Origin: Nocardia wallacei | GTDB taxonomy: Bacteria; Actinomycetota; Actinomycetes; Mycobacteriales; Mycobacteriaceae | Direction of reading: 5' to 3' | DNA: 64,000 bases | Assembly (NCBI RefSeq): GCF_029868745.1 | Contig: NZ_JARWOP010000238.1 | Location: 1 to 64,000 of the forward strand | In this document: positions 8,605 to 17,494 of the stretch, in pieces | How positions within the stretch are numbered: position 1 is the first letter of the stretch | Layout of the letters: each line of letters begins with the position of its first letter | Position numbers and translations under genes: made by a program | Notes under the pieces: generated by a model | Told to the model about the DNA's origin: nothing | Seen by the model: the letters and a program-made list of their open reading frames with translations, nothing else | The model's database searches: none

Positions 8605-9971
8605 TGGGCGTATTCCCGAGCCGCGGTCGCGCGGTCGAGCCTGTCGAGGGTGAGCAGGCCATCGAGGACTCGGTGGGCGGTGATGGCTTGGTCGGTGATG
8701 TGTCGAACGGTTTCGTCGCCTTGTTCGGAGAGGTGCACTCCGTCGGCCCACACGCTGGGTGCTTCGGCGGCTGGGGCCGTGGGGGTGGCGGGTGACCATC
8801 CGAAGCAGGTGGCGACATAGGTGATGTCGTCCCAGATGTCGACGAAGACCGCGTCGTGGTCGGCGGCGGCGCGGCGGGCGCGCTGGTTGTATTCGGTCAG
8901 ATCGCCGTTGGCGGCGGCGACGTCGATGGTGGGGTCCCAGCCGATCGGGGGTTCACCGATCACGACGATCCGGCGGGCGCAGGCGCTGAGGAGCCCGAGG
9001 GCGGTGCGGATGTTGGTGTCGTATTCGCCGATGCCGACTGCTTCGCTCATCCGGCCTTGGTGGTGTCGCCAGACGTCGTTGAGGCCGACTCCGAGGACGG
9101 CGAGGTCCCATCGGCCGCCGGCGTCGACTGCGGCTCGGAGGTTGGTCAGGACGTCGCGGCTGGTTGCTCCTCCTTCGCCGTGGTTGTCGGTGGTGAAGGT
9201 GATCCATGGGTAGCGGGTGGACCATCCGGTGGTCAGGACATGGACGTAGCCGCGTTTGCGCCATTCGGTGACCGTGATCTGTTCGCCGATCTCGGGGAGA
9301 TCGGCTTGGACTGCGAGGCGGGGGTTGTGGGCTTCGTAGTGTTCCATCAGGGATGTTCCGAACCAGCCGATCCGCAGTTGGGGTCGGGGGTGTTCGGGGT
9401 CGAGGGGTCCGGGGTGGCGGGCGGTGACGCGGGCGGGCGCGCCGACGGCGGTGGTGTTCGGCGGCACGGATGCGGTGACGACGGCGTTGGCGCCGATGCG
9501 GGCGTTTTGGCCGATGGTGACGCCGGCGGTGATCGAGACTTTGTTCGCGACGATCGCGCCGGGCTCGATGGTGACTGGAGCGGTGTCGAATCCGCTGGCC
9601 CACGGGGTGATGGGCTCACCCGGGGTGAGGGTGTCGGGGGTGCGGGCGCGGTGGTTGTGGTCGTGGATGTCGACCATGTTGGAGATTCCTGCGCCGCGTC
9701 CGATGTGGATGCGGGTCATGGCGGACAGGACGACGTTCTCGCCGAGGGCGGTGTCGTCGCCGATGGTGATGTGTCCGCCGGTGTTGGCTTGCAGGGTCGT
9801 GCCGCGGCGAATGCTGACACGGTCACCGATGGTGATGGTGGCGTCGGTGTCGACGACGAAGTCGACGTCGTCGGCGATGTCGCAGTCGGCGCCGATGTGT
9901 ACCGCGTCGCCGTAGCGGGCGCGGACTCGGTCTGTGAGGGCAATCGAGTCGGTGTCGGTCACGCTGGTCAT
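8601..9971 (-). CDS. Hexapeptide acyltransferase fused to SGNH/GDSL hydrolase
   Basis: The 456-residue chain has two enzymes. Residues about 20-185 are left-handed beta-helix hexapeptide repeats (ITIGDRVSI, ITIGDDTALG, VTIGQNARIGANAVV) ending in VGAPARV, as in LbetaH O-acetyltransferases with the histidine pair HDHNH as active site. Residues about 200-430 form an SGNH hydrolase: block I IGWFGTSLM, the G in GATSR, block III GVGLNDVW and block V WADGVHLSEQG with the catalytic D-x-x-H. Together it could add and remove, or transfer, acyl groups on a sugar. Both ends overlap neighbours by four bases (ATGA, GTGA), tying it tightly into the heptose operon. Confidence 0.85.
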   Translation of the reverse strand: MTSVTDTDSIALTDRVRARYGDAVHIGADCDIADDVDFVVDTDATITIGDRVSIRRGTTLQANTGGHITIGDDTALGENVVLSAMTRIHIGRGAGISNMVDIHDHNHRARTPDTLTPGEPITPWASGFDTAPVTIEPGAIVANKVSITAGVTIGQNARIGANAVVTASVPPNTTAVGAPARVTARHPGPLDPEHPRPQLRIGWFGTSLMEHYEAHNPRLAVQADLPEIGEQITVTEWRKRGYVHVLTTGWSTRYPWITFTTDNHGEGGATSRDVLTNLRAAVDAGGRWDLAVLGVGLNDVWRHHQGRMSEAVGIGEYDTNIRTALGLLSACARRIVVIGEPPIGWDPTIDVAAANGDLTEYNQRARRAAADHDAVFVDIWDDITYVATCFGWSPATPTAPAAEAPSVWADGVHLSEQGDETVRHITDQAITAHRVLDGLLTLDRLDRATAAREYAQ

Positions 9972-11692
9972 GATCCTTTTCTCGGTGGTCGGTGCTGTTG
10001 ATGGGTGGGTGCCGATGGTGGTGTGGTGACGAGGTAGTCGCCGATCACGAGGGCGTCCAGGCCGAGTCGGGCGCCGCTGGCGAGTGCGTCGGCTGGGGTG
10101 TCGACGATCGGTTCGCCGGGGCCGTTGTAGCTGGTGTTCAATACGACGCCGATCCCGGTCTCGGCTTCGAGGGCGTGCAGGAGTCGGGCGTATTCCGGTT
10201 GGTGTGCGGGGTCGACGTGTTGTGGGCGCAGTGTGCCGTCGGCGTGGACGACGCCGGGGATCTGTTGGCGTGCTCGGGGTGTGGCCTCGTGGGCGACGAT
10301 CATGAATTCTGCCGGGCCGTCGGGTGTGGTGGTCCAGCCGGTCGGGTCGAGCATGCTCGGTGCGAGGGGCCGCCAGAGTTCGCGGTGTTTGATGTCGCGG
10401 TTGATGCGGTCGCGCAGTCTGGTGGTGCGGGGGTCGGCGAGGATGCTGCGGGCACCGAGTGCCCGTGGACCGGCTTCGGCGCGGCCCTGGTGCCAGCCGA
10501 TGACCTTGCCCTCGGCTATCAGGCGGGCGGCGGTCGCGGCGATATCGGGTGGGGTGGTGAAGTTCGCGCCGGCATCGTGCAGGGCGGTCTCGATGGCGTG
10601 GTTGTCGTAGGCCGGACCCAAGAAGGCGTGTGCTTGGCGAGGACCGGGCACTGTGTGGTCACCGCGGCGGTGCGCGACTTCCAGGGCTGCGCCGAGAGCG
10701 CATCCGGCATCACCGGCGGCCGGTTGCACGAACAAGGTGTCGGTGTCGGGGGTGCGGGCGAGGATGCCGTTGGTGGTGCAGTTGAGCCCAACACCGCCGG
10801 CCAGACACAGCGCGGTCGCGCCGGTTTCCTCCAGAGCGGTGGAGACGACGCTGATCAGGCAGCGTTGCAGCAGGAATTGGGCCGATGCTGCGAGGTCGGC
10901 GGCGAGGCTTTGGTGGGCGTCGTCCGATCTTGGTGCTTGGCGCGGGATTCCGGCGTCGGTGAATACCTTGCGGTAGGCGTGGCGCAGGGCTCGGTAGTAG
11001 GTGAGGGCGGTGTAGCCGGCGGTGTGGTCGGCCTCGGGTGCGAGGCCGTAGGGGGTGAGGTCGAGGTGGTAGCCGTCGCGGGTGGGGTGCAGGAAGTTCA
11101 GGTCGATGGTCGGTTTTCCGTAGGCGGCCAGGCCCATCAGTTTGCCTGCGTGGGTCCAGTCGCCGAGCCCGGCGTGTTCGGTGGCGAATTGGTAGAACCA
11201 GCCCAGTGATTGTGTGAACGGGAAGGTTCGCAGGCATCGCAGACCGGCTCGGGTTCCGTGATGGATGCTGGTGGAGACACCGTCGCCGGAGCCGTCGACC
11301 ACGATGACCGCGGCGTCGGCGACACCTGCGGGGTAGAAGGCGCTGGCGGCATGGGCGAGGTGGTGGCCGACGATGGTCAGTCGACGTGGTCTTTCCGGGC
11401 CGGTGCCGAGCGGTCCGAGGAGTTCAGCGATTAGGTCTGGGTCGGTGATCTCATCGGCGGGGTTCGGCCAGTACGGGTTCCAGGCCACCGCGATCTCGTC
11501 GATATCACCGCACCGGATTCCGGCCTGGGCCAGGCACCATGCGGCCGAGGAGGCGGCCGAGCGGGAATCGCGGTGATGCTTGATTCGGGAGAACCGTTCC
11601 TCTTCGGCGAACGCGACGGGTTGGCCGTCGGCGACGAGGCAGGCGGAGGCGTCGTGATGGTAGGGGCCGCCGAGCCCGAGCACGTATCCCAC
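9968..11692 (-). CDS. O-carbamoyltransferase (NodU/CmcH family)
   Basis: The 574-residue protein starts VGYVLGLGGPYHHDAS at a GTG four bases after the glycosyltransferase stop. The Kae1-like N-domain carries the metal-binding pair in GHHLAHAASAF and VDGSGDGVS. The C-terminal domain has GRAEAGPRALGARSI and VLNTSYNGPGEP, both diagnostic of O-carbamoyltransferases that make carbamoyl-adenylate from carbamoyl phosphate and ATP and move the carbamoyl onto a hydroxyl. Family members decorate nodulation factors, cephamycin, nebramycin and novobiocin-type sugars. In this operon a heptose hydroxyl is the natural acceptor. Length is normal for the family and no motif is lost. Confidence 0.9.
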   Translation of the reverse strand: MGYVLGLGGPYHHDASACLVADGQPVAFAEEERFSRIKHHRDSRSAASSAAWCLAQAGIRCGDIDEIAVAWNPYWPNPADEITDPDLIAELLGPLGTGPERPRRLTIVGHHLAHAASAFYPAGVADAAVIVVDGSGDGVSTSIHHGTRAGLRCLRTFPFTQSLGWFYQFATEHAGLGDWTHAGKLMGLAAYGKPTIDLNFLHPTRDGYHLDLTPYGLAPEADHTAGYTALTYYRALRHAYRKVFTDAGIPRQAPRSDDAHQSLAADLAASAQFLLQRCLISVVSTALEETGATALCLAGGVGLNCTTNGILARTPDTDTLFVQPAAGDAGCALGAALEVAHRRGDHTVPGPRQAHAFLGPAYDNHAIETALHDAGANFTTPPDIAATAARLIAEGKVIGWHQGRAEAGPRALGARSILADPRTTRLRDRINRDIKHRELWRPLAPSMLDPTGWTTTPDGPAEFMIVAHEATPRARQQIPGVVHADGTLRPQHVDPAHQPEYARLLHALEAETGIGVVLNTSYNGPGEPIVDTPADALASGARLGLDALVIGDYLVTTPPSAPTHQQHRPPRKGS

Positions 11693-11696
11693 GCGG

Positions 11697-12848
11697 TCAG
11701 CCCTCCCGCACGGCGGCTGTGGACAGTGAGTTGCGGACCGCGCCATGGACGTCGGCGACCGTGATGGTGTCCATGCAGCCGCCGATCCCGCCGCAGGTGA
11801 CCCGGTGTGCGCACGGGGAGCACGGCAGAGTCGACCGCAGCGCGGTGACATTGTCGGCGTGTTTGGGGATGACTTCGGCGCCGTTGCTCGGGCCCAGGAG
11901 CAGCACCACCGGCAGGTCGTAGGCGAGGGCGAGGTGGAATCCGAGGCTGTCGCCGGTCACCATCGCGTCGCAGAAGTCCGGGACCGCGGCGAATTCCTGC
12001 AGGGTCATGGCGTCGTGACGCACTCGGCCCACTCCGGTGTCCAGTTCTCGTAACAGCTGGTGGCAGGTGCGGGCGTCGGCGGGGCCGCCGGTGATGACCA
12101 GCCGGTGCCCGTCGCCGAGCAGTCGCCGCCCGAGGTCGGCCCAGTGACCGGTGGGCCACAGCTTGGTCGTCTTGGAGCCGCCGACGTTAAGGCAGACCCA
12201 GCCGCCGCTGGTACCTAGCCGCGCGGCGACGCGGGCTTTGGCCGCGTCCGGCACCGACAGCTGGTAGGGCTCGCCGGTGTAGATGTAGCCGGCGACCTCG
12301 AAGTACAGCTCGGTCCACGTCTTACTGTTTCCGCTGGTGCGGAAGTCGTTCCAGGTGTTCATGGCGAAGAAGTGCCGGGCCGCTGTGCCGATCGGATAGA
12401 GGCTGTTGTTCTCGCCGCCGTAGGCGAGGCCGGCGTGGTGCTCGGCGCTGATCCGGGGCACGAGCCCGGCCACGGCGGGGTGGCGTTCGAAGCTGTAGAC
12501 GGCGTCGTAGTGTTCGGCGAGCACTGTGTGGGCGGTCTCGGTCTCCCAGGTCAGGACGCGGTCGACGTGCGGGATCATCTCCACGATGGGGGCGGATTCG
12601 GCGCCGACGAGCCAGGTGATGTGTGCGCCGGGGTGTTCGGCTTTGATGCGGGCCGGTAGTGGGGAGGCGATGAGCATGTCGCCCATCCGTTTGAGCATCA
12701 CGATCAGGATGCGGTGGGTCACCGGGTCATACAGTGTGCACCCTGGGCAAGGACGCCAGTGCTTGCACGGCAGGCCGCCGATGAAATGACGACAGTCGGG
12801 TCGCCAGAAGAAGTCGCTGGTGGTCAGTGGCAGATCAGTGGCGTTCAT
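11697..12848 (-). CDS. Glycosyltransferase family 9 (heptosyltransferase-like)
   Basis: The 383-residue protein follows the GT9/ADP-heptosyltransferase layout. The N-terminal Rossmann half has LIVMLKRMGDMLIASPL (the RxGDxL acceptor signature with K-R-M-G-D) and the C-terminal nucleotide half has VCLNVGGSKTTKLWP, VITGGPAD, the VTGDSLGFHLALAY loop and LLLGPSN. A cysteine-rich segment sits before the core (C-x9-C-x5-C-P-G-C) and another near the end (CSPCAHRVTCGG), suggesting a bound metal. The family normally loads heptose on lipopolysaccharide, which actinomycetes lack. Beside heptose-activation genes it likely transfers the heptose to a natural product or envelope glycan. The ATG overlaps the upstream stop (ATGA). 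Confidence 0.88.
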   Translation of the reverse strand: MNATDLPLTTSDFFWRPDCRHFIGGLPCKHWRPCPGCTLYDPVTHRILIVMLKRMGDMLIASPLPARIKAEHPGAHITWLVGAESAPIVEMIPHVDRVLTWETETAHTVLAEHYDAVYSFERHPAVAGLVPRISAEHHAGLAYGGENNSLYPIGTAARHFFAMNTWNDFRTSGNSKTWTELYFEVAGYIYTGEPYQLSVPDAAKARVAARLGTSGGWVCLNVGGSKTTKLWPTGHWADLGRRLLGDGHRLVITGGPADARTCHQLLRELDTGVGRVRHDAMTLQEFAAVPDFCDAMVTGDSLGFHLALAYDLPVVLLLGPSNGAEVIPKHADNVTALRSTLPCSPCAHRVTCGGIGGCMDTITVADVHGAVRNSLSTAAVREG

Positions 12849-14119
12849 GAAGTCCTCTCTTCCTGCCGCCACGCTCGGCGCAGCACCTCCTGCGCCGTAT
12901 GGTCGGCCGCAGCGGCGTCGCCGATGCCGTAGCGGATGCGCAGGTCTGCGACGTTGCGGGCGACCTGTTCAGGGTGATCGCGGTGGATGAGTACGCGCGC
13001 CATGAGCGCGGCGAGTTCGTCGAAACCCGCGGCGTCGAGACCGGCGAAGGTCAGTTCCTGTGCTCCCAGCCGCAGGCCGGGCTCGGGCAGGTAGGGCAAC
13101 GGGATGGCGTTGACGACGATCCTGGCCTCATACAGCAGCCGTGAGGCAGTATCAGCCGGGCACGTGGGAGCGATGTCGATCCACACCTGGTGTGATCGGG
13201 TGTATCCGTGGTCGGCCGCGCACACGGTGAACCCCTCTGCAGCGAGGGCGTAAGCCAGGCGGCGGGCGTGGGTGACGGTCGCGGTCGCGTAGTGGGTGGC
13301 ATGGGCGGTCATCCATGCCGTCGAGATCGCCAGCGCGGCGACGTCGGCGGGGTGATGGTGCGATATCCATCCGGCGGCGTGGGTGTCGATCTGGTGGGCG
13401 AGGTTCGGATCGTTGGTGGCCACGATGCCCTTGCCGACCGGACCGGGCCAGGTCTTGTGGACGCTGCCACCGAGGCTGTCGGCGCCTTCGGTTAGGGGGT
13501 TCTGGAACGCGCCGCCCGCGATCAGGCCGAGGGTGTGCGAGCCGTCGTAATGGATCACCGCGTCCTCGCCGACCGCGGCCCGGATGCCGGCGATGTCATG
13601 GGGGAACAACGCCATGAACGAGTCGAGGTACACCAGCACGGGCCCGCTGGTCCGGCGGGCCTGGGAGGCCAGCAGCTCGAGGTCGACGCCCATAGTGGCT
13701 GGGTCGACGGGCAGGGGCTGCCAGTTCAACCCGAACCTGTGTGCGACGAACTGTGTCGAGCCGTGACCGCCATCGGCTTCGGCGAGGCTGAGCACGGTGT
13801 GTGCCGGCCCGGCCAGCGCCGAGAGCGCCACCGTCATCGCCGACAATCCCGAGACGGGTTTGGTGTTCACATGCTGGGCGCCGAGGAGTTCTCCGATGGC
13901 GTGGGCCGCTACCGATTCCAGCTCGGCGAGTTCGTCGCGTCCAGGCCACGCCCAGTGCGTGTCCTCGGCGCTGCCGAAGCAGTAGCGGACGGCGGCAGCG
14001 CTCACATACGGCAGCCGGGCGTCGGCGGGCATCTGGTTCTCGCTGGCGATCAGATGAAGCCGGGCTGCTGTCGCGGTTTCGAACCGGGCGAGCCGGTCGA
14101 CGATGTCGTCGATGTTCAC
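12845..14119 (-). CDS. SHMT-like fold-type I PLP enzyme
   Basis: The 424-residue protein resembles serine hydroxymethyltransferase: LIASENQMP near residue 25, SGLSAMTVAL in the cofactor domain, IHYDGSHTLGLI carrying the PLP-ring aspartate and histidine, and GGSVHKTWPGPVGKG with the Schiff-base lysine (the SHMT form is HKTLRGP). Sequence around the folate site is not obviously conserved, so an aldolase, or a hydroxymethyl transfer to a non-glycine substrate, is as likely as housekeeping SHMT. GGGAGGTGG precedes the GTG start, which overlaps the P450 stop (GTGA). The position in the operon points to making or modifying an amino-acid-like building block. Confidence 0.82.
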   Translation of the reverse strand: MNIDDIVDRLARFETATAARLHLIASENQMPADARLPYVSAAAVRYCFGSAEDTHWAWPGRDELAELESVAAHAIGELLGAQHVNTKPVSGLSAMTVALSALAGPAHTVLSLAEADGGHGSTQFVAHRFGLNWQPLPVDPATMGVDLELLASQARRTSGPVLVYLDSFMALFPHDIAGIRAAVGEDAVIHYDGSHTLGLIAGGAFQNPLTEGADSLGGSVHKTWPGPVGKGIVATNDPNLAHQIDTHAAGWISHHHPADVAALAISTAWMTAHATHYATATVTHARRLAYALAAEGFTVCAADHGYTRSHQVWIDIAPTCPADTASRLLYEARIVVNAIPLPYLPEPGLRLGAQELTFAGLDAAGFDELAALMARVLIHRDHPEQVARNVADLRIRYGIGDAAAADHTAQEVLRRAWRQEERTS

Positions 14120-15396
14120 CGGCCAGCCACCTCCCTTGTGCGTATGCGGGCTTCGACCGGCCCCGCTGGCGCCCGGACCGGCTGGAATCGGCCGACCTCT
14201 GGTCGTCGGGCCGGCAGGTCGATCCAGTGTTCGGCCAGCACAGCCGCCGCCAGCAACAGTGTCGTGGCCTCGGCGAACCCGCGACCTGCACAGGCGTGCG
14301 GGCCGCGTCCGAACGCGAGCAGCCCCGCGGCGCGGCGCCTGCCCTCGGCACTGCGAAAGCGTTGCGGGCAAAACGCTTCCGGGTCCGGATATTCCTGCGG
14401 TAGAAGGTGGGTGACGGGAGCGCTGTAGGCGACGTGCCAGCCTGCTGGGACCAGATAGCCGCCGAGCGTCACCGGCGTAGTGGCCCGCCGGGTCGCGATC
14501 GTGTTGGGTGTATGGACTCGGGTGCACTCGGTCAGCACGTGCCGCAACTGCGGGGTAGCGCCGTGCTGGAGCACCTGCAACGGGTTCTCGACCAGACTGC
14601 GGGCTTCAGCGGTGAGCGCGGTGGCGAGCTGGTCGTCGAGCGCGCACTCGACCAGCAACCAGGTAACCAGGCTGGCGGTGGTTTCTCGCGCGGCGATCAG
14701 CAGGGCCAGCAGATGATCAGCCAAGCTTCCGCCCGGGGCGTGACCGGCGGCGACCAGCTTCGAGGTCACCGACTCGGCCCTGCCCTCTATGCGCACTGCG
14801 GGCGATTCGAGCAGGGCGCGCAGTTCCTCGGCGGCGGCGAGTGCGGCGGCGTATGCCGGGTCGCTGCCGGTCGTGCGGGTCGGTGGGAGTTCGGTTCCGG
14901 CGACGAATCGGTCGAACAGGTCCGGCACCCGCTGTGCGATGGGGTCGTCGACGGCCAGGCCGATGATCGCGGCCAGGCACACTGCCATCGTGTAGTCGCG
15001 CGCCGCCTGATAGAGCTCGATGGTCGGCAGGGTGGCCCATTGGGCGACATGGCGGTGCGCAATAGCGCCGATTGTCGGCAGGTAGGCGGTGACCGCACCG
15101 TGGCGCAACCCGGTCGACAGGAAACTGCGCGCCCGCAGGTGTTCGGCACCGTGGAGGGTGAACACCGCTCTGCGGAACAGCGCCTGCACCGCCGCAGTGT
15201 TGTACACCCTCAGCGTGCCTGCGCGTTCCTGGTCGAACATCTCCCGCACCGAGTCCGGCCCGATGCAGAACACCGTCGGCGGCCCCGTCGTTGAGCCGAC
15301 ACCAAAGACGGGGCCATGCCGAGCGTGCGCAGCAGCCAGAATCTGCGGCAGGTGCGACCCTGGTGGTGGTTCGGCGATGGTAGGTGGCGGTTTCAC
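14116..15396 (-). CDS. Cytochrome P450
   Basis: The 426-residue protein has the heme loop FGRGPHACAGRGFA with the axial cysteine, an I-helix AARETTAS in place of the usual AGxET, and the ExxR of the K-helix in ECTRVH. It is soluble and lacks a membrane anchor, as in bacterial class I P450s, so it needs ferredoxin and reductase from elsewhere because no redox partner is in this operon. It probably hydroxylates or otherwise oxidises the pathway product. The GTG start overlaps the radical SAM stop by four bases. Confidence 0.92.
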   Translation of the reverse strand: MKPPPTIAEPPPGSHLPQILAAAHARHGPVFGVGSTTGPPTVFCIGPDSVREMFDQERAGTLRVYNTAAVQALFRRAVFTLHGAEHLRARSFLSTGLRHGAVTAYLPTIGAIAHRHVAQWATLPTIELYQAARDYTMAVCLAAIIGLAVDDPIAQRVPDLFDRFVAGTELPPTRTTGSDPAYAAALAAAEELRALLESPAVRIEGRAESVTSKLVAAGHAPGGSLADHLLALLIAARETTASLVTWLLVECALDDQLATALTAEARSLVENPLQVLQHGATPQLRHVLTECTRVHTPNTIATRRATTPVTLGGYLVPAGWHVAYSAPVTHLLPQEYPDPEAFCPQRFRSAEGRRRAAGLLAFGRGPHACAGRGFAEATTLLLAAAVLAEHWIDLPARRPEVGRFQPVRAPAGPVEARIRTREVAGR

Positions 15397-16502
15397 GGGG
15401 TGGCCTCGCCGACGTCGAGGGATGCCGCGGTGCGGGCAAGGATCGCGTCATGGTCGAGGTCGACCGCTCGTATGTCAGGCCGGCAGTCGCAGGTGACGGG
15501 CAAATCGGCGAGGTCACCGGTGACGCTGTAGGACACCAGCCCGTCGACGATGCCGTTCGCGCAGCGCTCGCAGGAGTCCGGGTACACCGAGTCGAAGTCT
15601 GTGCCGCGCATGTTGATACAGGCCACCCGCACCGCCGCTTTGGCGTGCGCGCCGCGCACGGCGTCGACGACGGTCCACAGGTTCGGCGCCTGGTAGTGCC
15701 CGCGTTGGTAGAGCCACCACGCCACGGTGTTCGGTGCCAGCCTCGTCGGGCACACGGTGACTCCGCCGATGCCGAGCGAGGCCACGTACTCGGTGGAGGA
15801 GATCACGTCGGTGATGGCCTCGCCGTCGGTGAGGAACGGGGGCTTGATCATCAGGTACACCTTGGGAATTACGTGGTGTGCCTGCATCAACGCCACCGCG
15901 TCTTCGAACGACTCACGGGTGATTCGGGTGTTGACCAGGGTTTCGCGGACCAGCCGGTCGGCCGATTGCAACCCGATTCCCACCTCGAGCTCGACATCGC
16001 CGAGGGCCTCGACGAAAGGTGCCAGGGTCTCGGGCGTGAGGAATTGGGGCAGGCTTTCGACGACCAGGCGGCGCACACCAGTGACCGCGACGCGGCGGGC
16101 GATATCGAGCTGGACCTCGGCCGGTACCTCGCGGCGGGCGAAGAACGACCCGTCGTTGTAGAGGGCGAGCATGTCGTAGTCCGGCTCGTCATCGGTGCGT
16201 GCCAGCAGCGTGGCGACCTGCTCGCGCAAGCCCCGGGGGTTCGCGCCGTGCAGGCCGAAGTTGTTGTAGTTGGTGAACGGACACATGGTGCAGGTCGGCA
16301 CCGAACAGCCGCCCGACATCAGGATCGCCTTCTTGCGGCCGTAGGTGGTGCCGTCGGCATCGCGGACGGTGTCGTAGCTGATGTACCGCGGCTCTTGGAG
16401 GTGCTCGACCGCGGTCACCTCGCGCAGCGACCGCGACAAGGCCGTGAGCCGGTGGCGTAGCGCCTTCTCGCCAGCGAGCACGCCGGTTGTGCTGGTAGAC
16501 AT
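15393..16502 (-). CDS. Radical SAM enzyme, Elp3/TIGR01210-like
   Basis: The 369-residue protein carries the iron-sulfur motif in MSGGCSVPTCTMCPF, a C-x4-C-x2-C spacing, not the common C-x3-C-x2-C. Downstream are LALYNDGSFF, the GIGLQSADRLVRE strand and IKPPFLTDGEA, similar to Elp3-like and archaeosine-type (TIGR01210) radical SAM enzymes but without an acetyltransferase domain. Cysteines near the C-terminus (CERCANG and CDCRPD) could bind a second cluster or zinc. The substrate is unknown; tailoring of the heptose conjugate or a base is suggested by context. GGAGG eight bases upstream marks the ATG. Confidence 0.82.
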   Translation of the reverse strand: MSTSTTGVLAGEKALRHRLTALSRSLREVTAVEHLQEPRYISYDTVRDADGTTYGRKKAILMSGGCSVPTCTMCPFTNYNNFGLHGANPRGLREQVATLLARTDDEPDYDMLALYNDGSFFARREVPAEVQLDIARRVAVTGVRRLVVESLPQFLTPETLAPFVEALGDVELEVGIGLQSADRLVRETLVNTRITRESFEDAVALMQAHHVIPKVYLMIKPPFLTDGEAITDVISSTEYVASLGIGGVTVCPTRLAPNTVAWWLYQRGHYQAPNLWTVVDAVRGAHAKAAVRVACINMRGTDFDSVYPDSCERCANGIVDGLVSYSVTGDLADLPVTCDCRPDIRAVDLDHDAILARTAASLDVGEATP

Positions 16503-16516
16503 TGCGTTTCCTCCGA

Positions 16517-17494
16517 TCACAGGGACTTCACAAGCTCGCCGACGCCGAAGGTTTCGGCGCGGGCGTGGTCGAACAGGTCGCGGGCGTACCGGTGGATCAC
16601 CTCGGTGTCCACCGGCTCCAGGCCAGGCAACGCGGCGCGCAGTCGCCGCATATCGGCGCACGTCCAGTACTGGTAGCAGTCACGGATCGGGTTCGGCACC
16701 CCCACCAGCGGCACCGGTGCGCCCGCCCACTCCGTACACCAGCCCAGCAAGGTCTCGAACCGGATCGCGGTCCCGGAACCGAGGTTGTAGACGCCTGCGA
16801 CCTGCGGGGTATCGAGCAGCCGCACCAGCGTCGACACCAGCACCTGCACCGGCAGGTAGTCCCGCGCGGCGGTCAAGGTGTCGTCGAACAACCGGACCGG
16901 CCGCCGCGCCGCCACGGCCGTGACGATCTGCCACAGAATCGAGGCCATCGAGCTTTTGGATTCCTCGCCGGGACCGAAGACGTTCGTGTAGCGCAACCCC
17001 ACGCAATCCAGGCCGAACACCGCCGCGCGGCGCAGCATCGACTGATCCAGGACGAGTTTGGATTTCGCGTAACAATTCAGGGGGCCCGAGCAGCGCCCAC
17101 GATCCTCGGTGTCGGATTCGCGGGACGACGCCCCGTGCGGCACCACGCCGTACACGCTGCCCGAGGAGGCATACACCAGTCGTGTCCCGGAGTCGGTGCA
17201 TGCGCGAGCCAGCCGCAGCGGCACCGTGGCGTTGGCCCACCGCAACCGCTCGTCATCTGCGGCGAGGGTGTCGCTGACCGCTGCCTGGTGCACGACCACC
17301 GCGAACTCCCCTCCAGCGATCCGAGCCAGCACAGCTGGGTCGGCAGCGTCCACGGTGATCGATTCCCACGGCCACGCCGTAGCCGCGGGATTCTGGTCGA
17401 CTCCGGTCACCGTCCACCCGGCCGCATGCAGACCGGTGGCAACATGCCCGCCGATGAACCCGGCCGTCCCGGTGACCAGCACGGAGCGGGTCAT
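16517..17494 (-). CDS. NAD-dependent nucleotide-sugar epimerase (HldD-like)
   Basis: The 325-residue short-chain dehydrogenase has VTGTAGFIGGH (GxxGxxG), the ASSGSVYG strand with catalytic serine, and NCYAKSK containing the YxxxK dyad. The best functional reading is ADP-glycero-manno-heptose 6-epimerase or a related NDP-heptose epimerase/dehydratase, because its start (ATGA) overlaps the heptose kinase-nucleotidyltransferase gene. General GalE/UDP-glucuronate epimerases share the same motifs, so the exact carbon acted on is inference. It ends 14 bases before the radical SAM start. Confidence 0.87.
   Translation of the reverse strand: MTRSVLVTGTAGFIGGHVATGLHAAGWTVTGVDQNPAATAWPWESITVDAADPAVLARIAGGEFAVVVHQAAVSDTLAADDERLRWANATVPLRLARACTDSGTRLVYASSGSVYGVVPHGASSRESDTEDRGRCSGPLNCYAKSKLVLDQSMLRRAAVFGLDCVGLRYTNVFGPGEESKSSMASILWQIVTAVAARRPVRLFDDTLTAARDYLPVQVLVSTLVRLLDTPQVAGVYNLGSGTAIRFETLLGWCTEWAGAPVPLVGVPNPIRDCYQYWTCADMRRLRAALPGLEPVDTEVIHRYARDLFDHARAETFGVGELVKSL

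Noticed and set aside
8856-11209. Two long plus-strand frames rich in Gly, Val and Asp opposite the acyltransferase and carbamoyltransferase genes
   Set aside because: Composition reflects antisense reading of GC-rich codons; both opposing genes have diagnostic motifs.
13535-16460. Plus-strand frames of 297 and 358 codons opposite the SHMT-like, P450 and radical SAM genes
   Set aside because: Shadow frames; no ribosome site and low-complexity composition.
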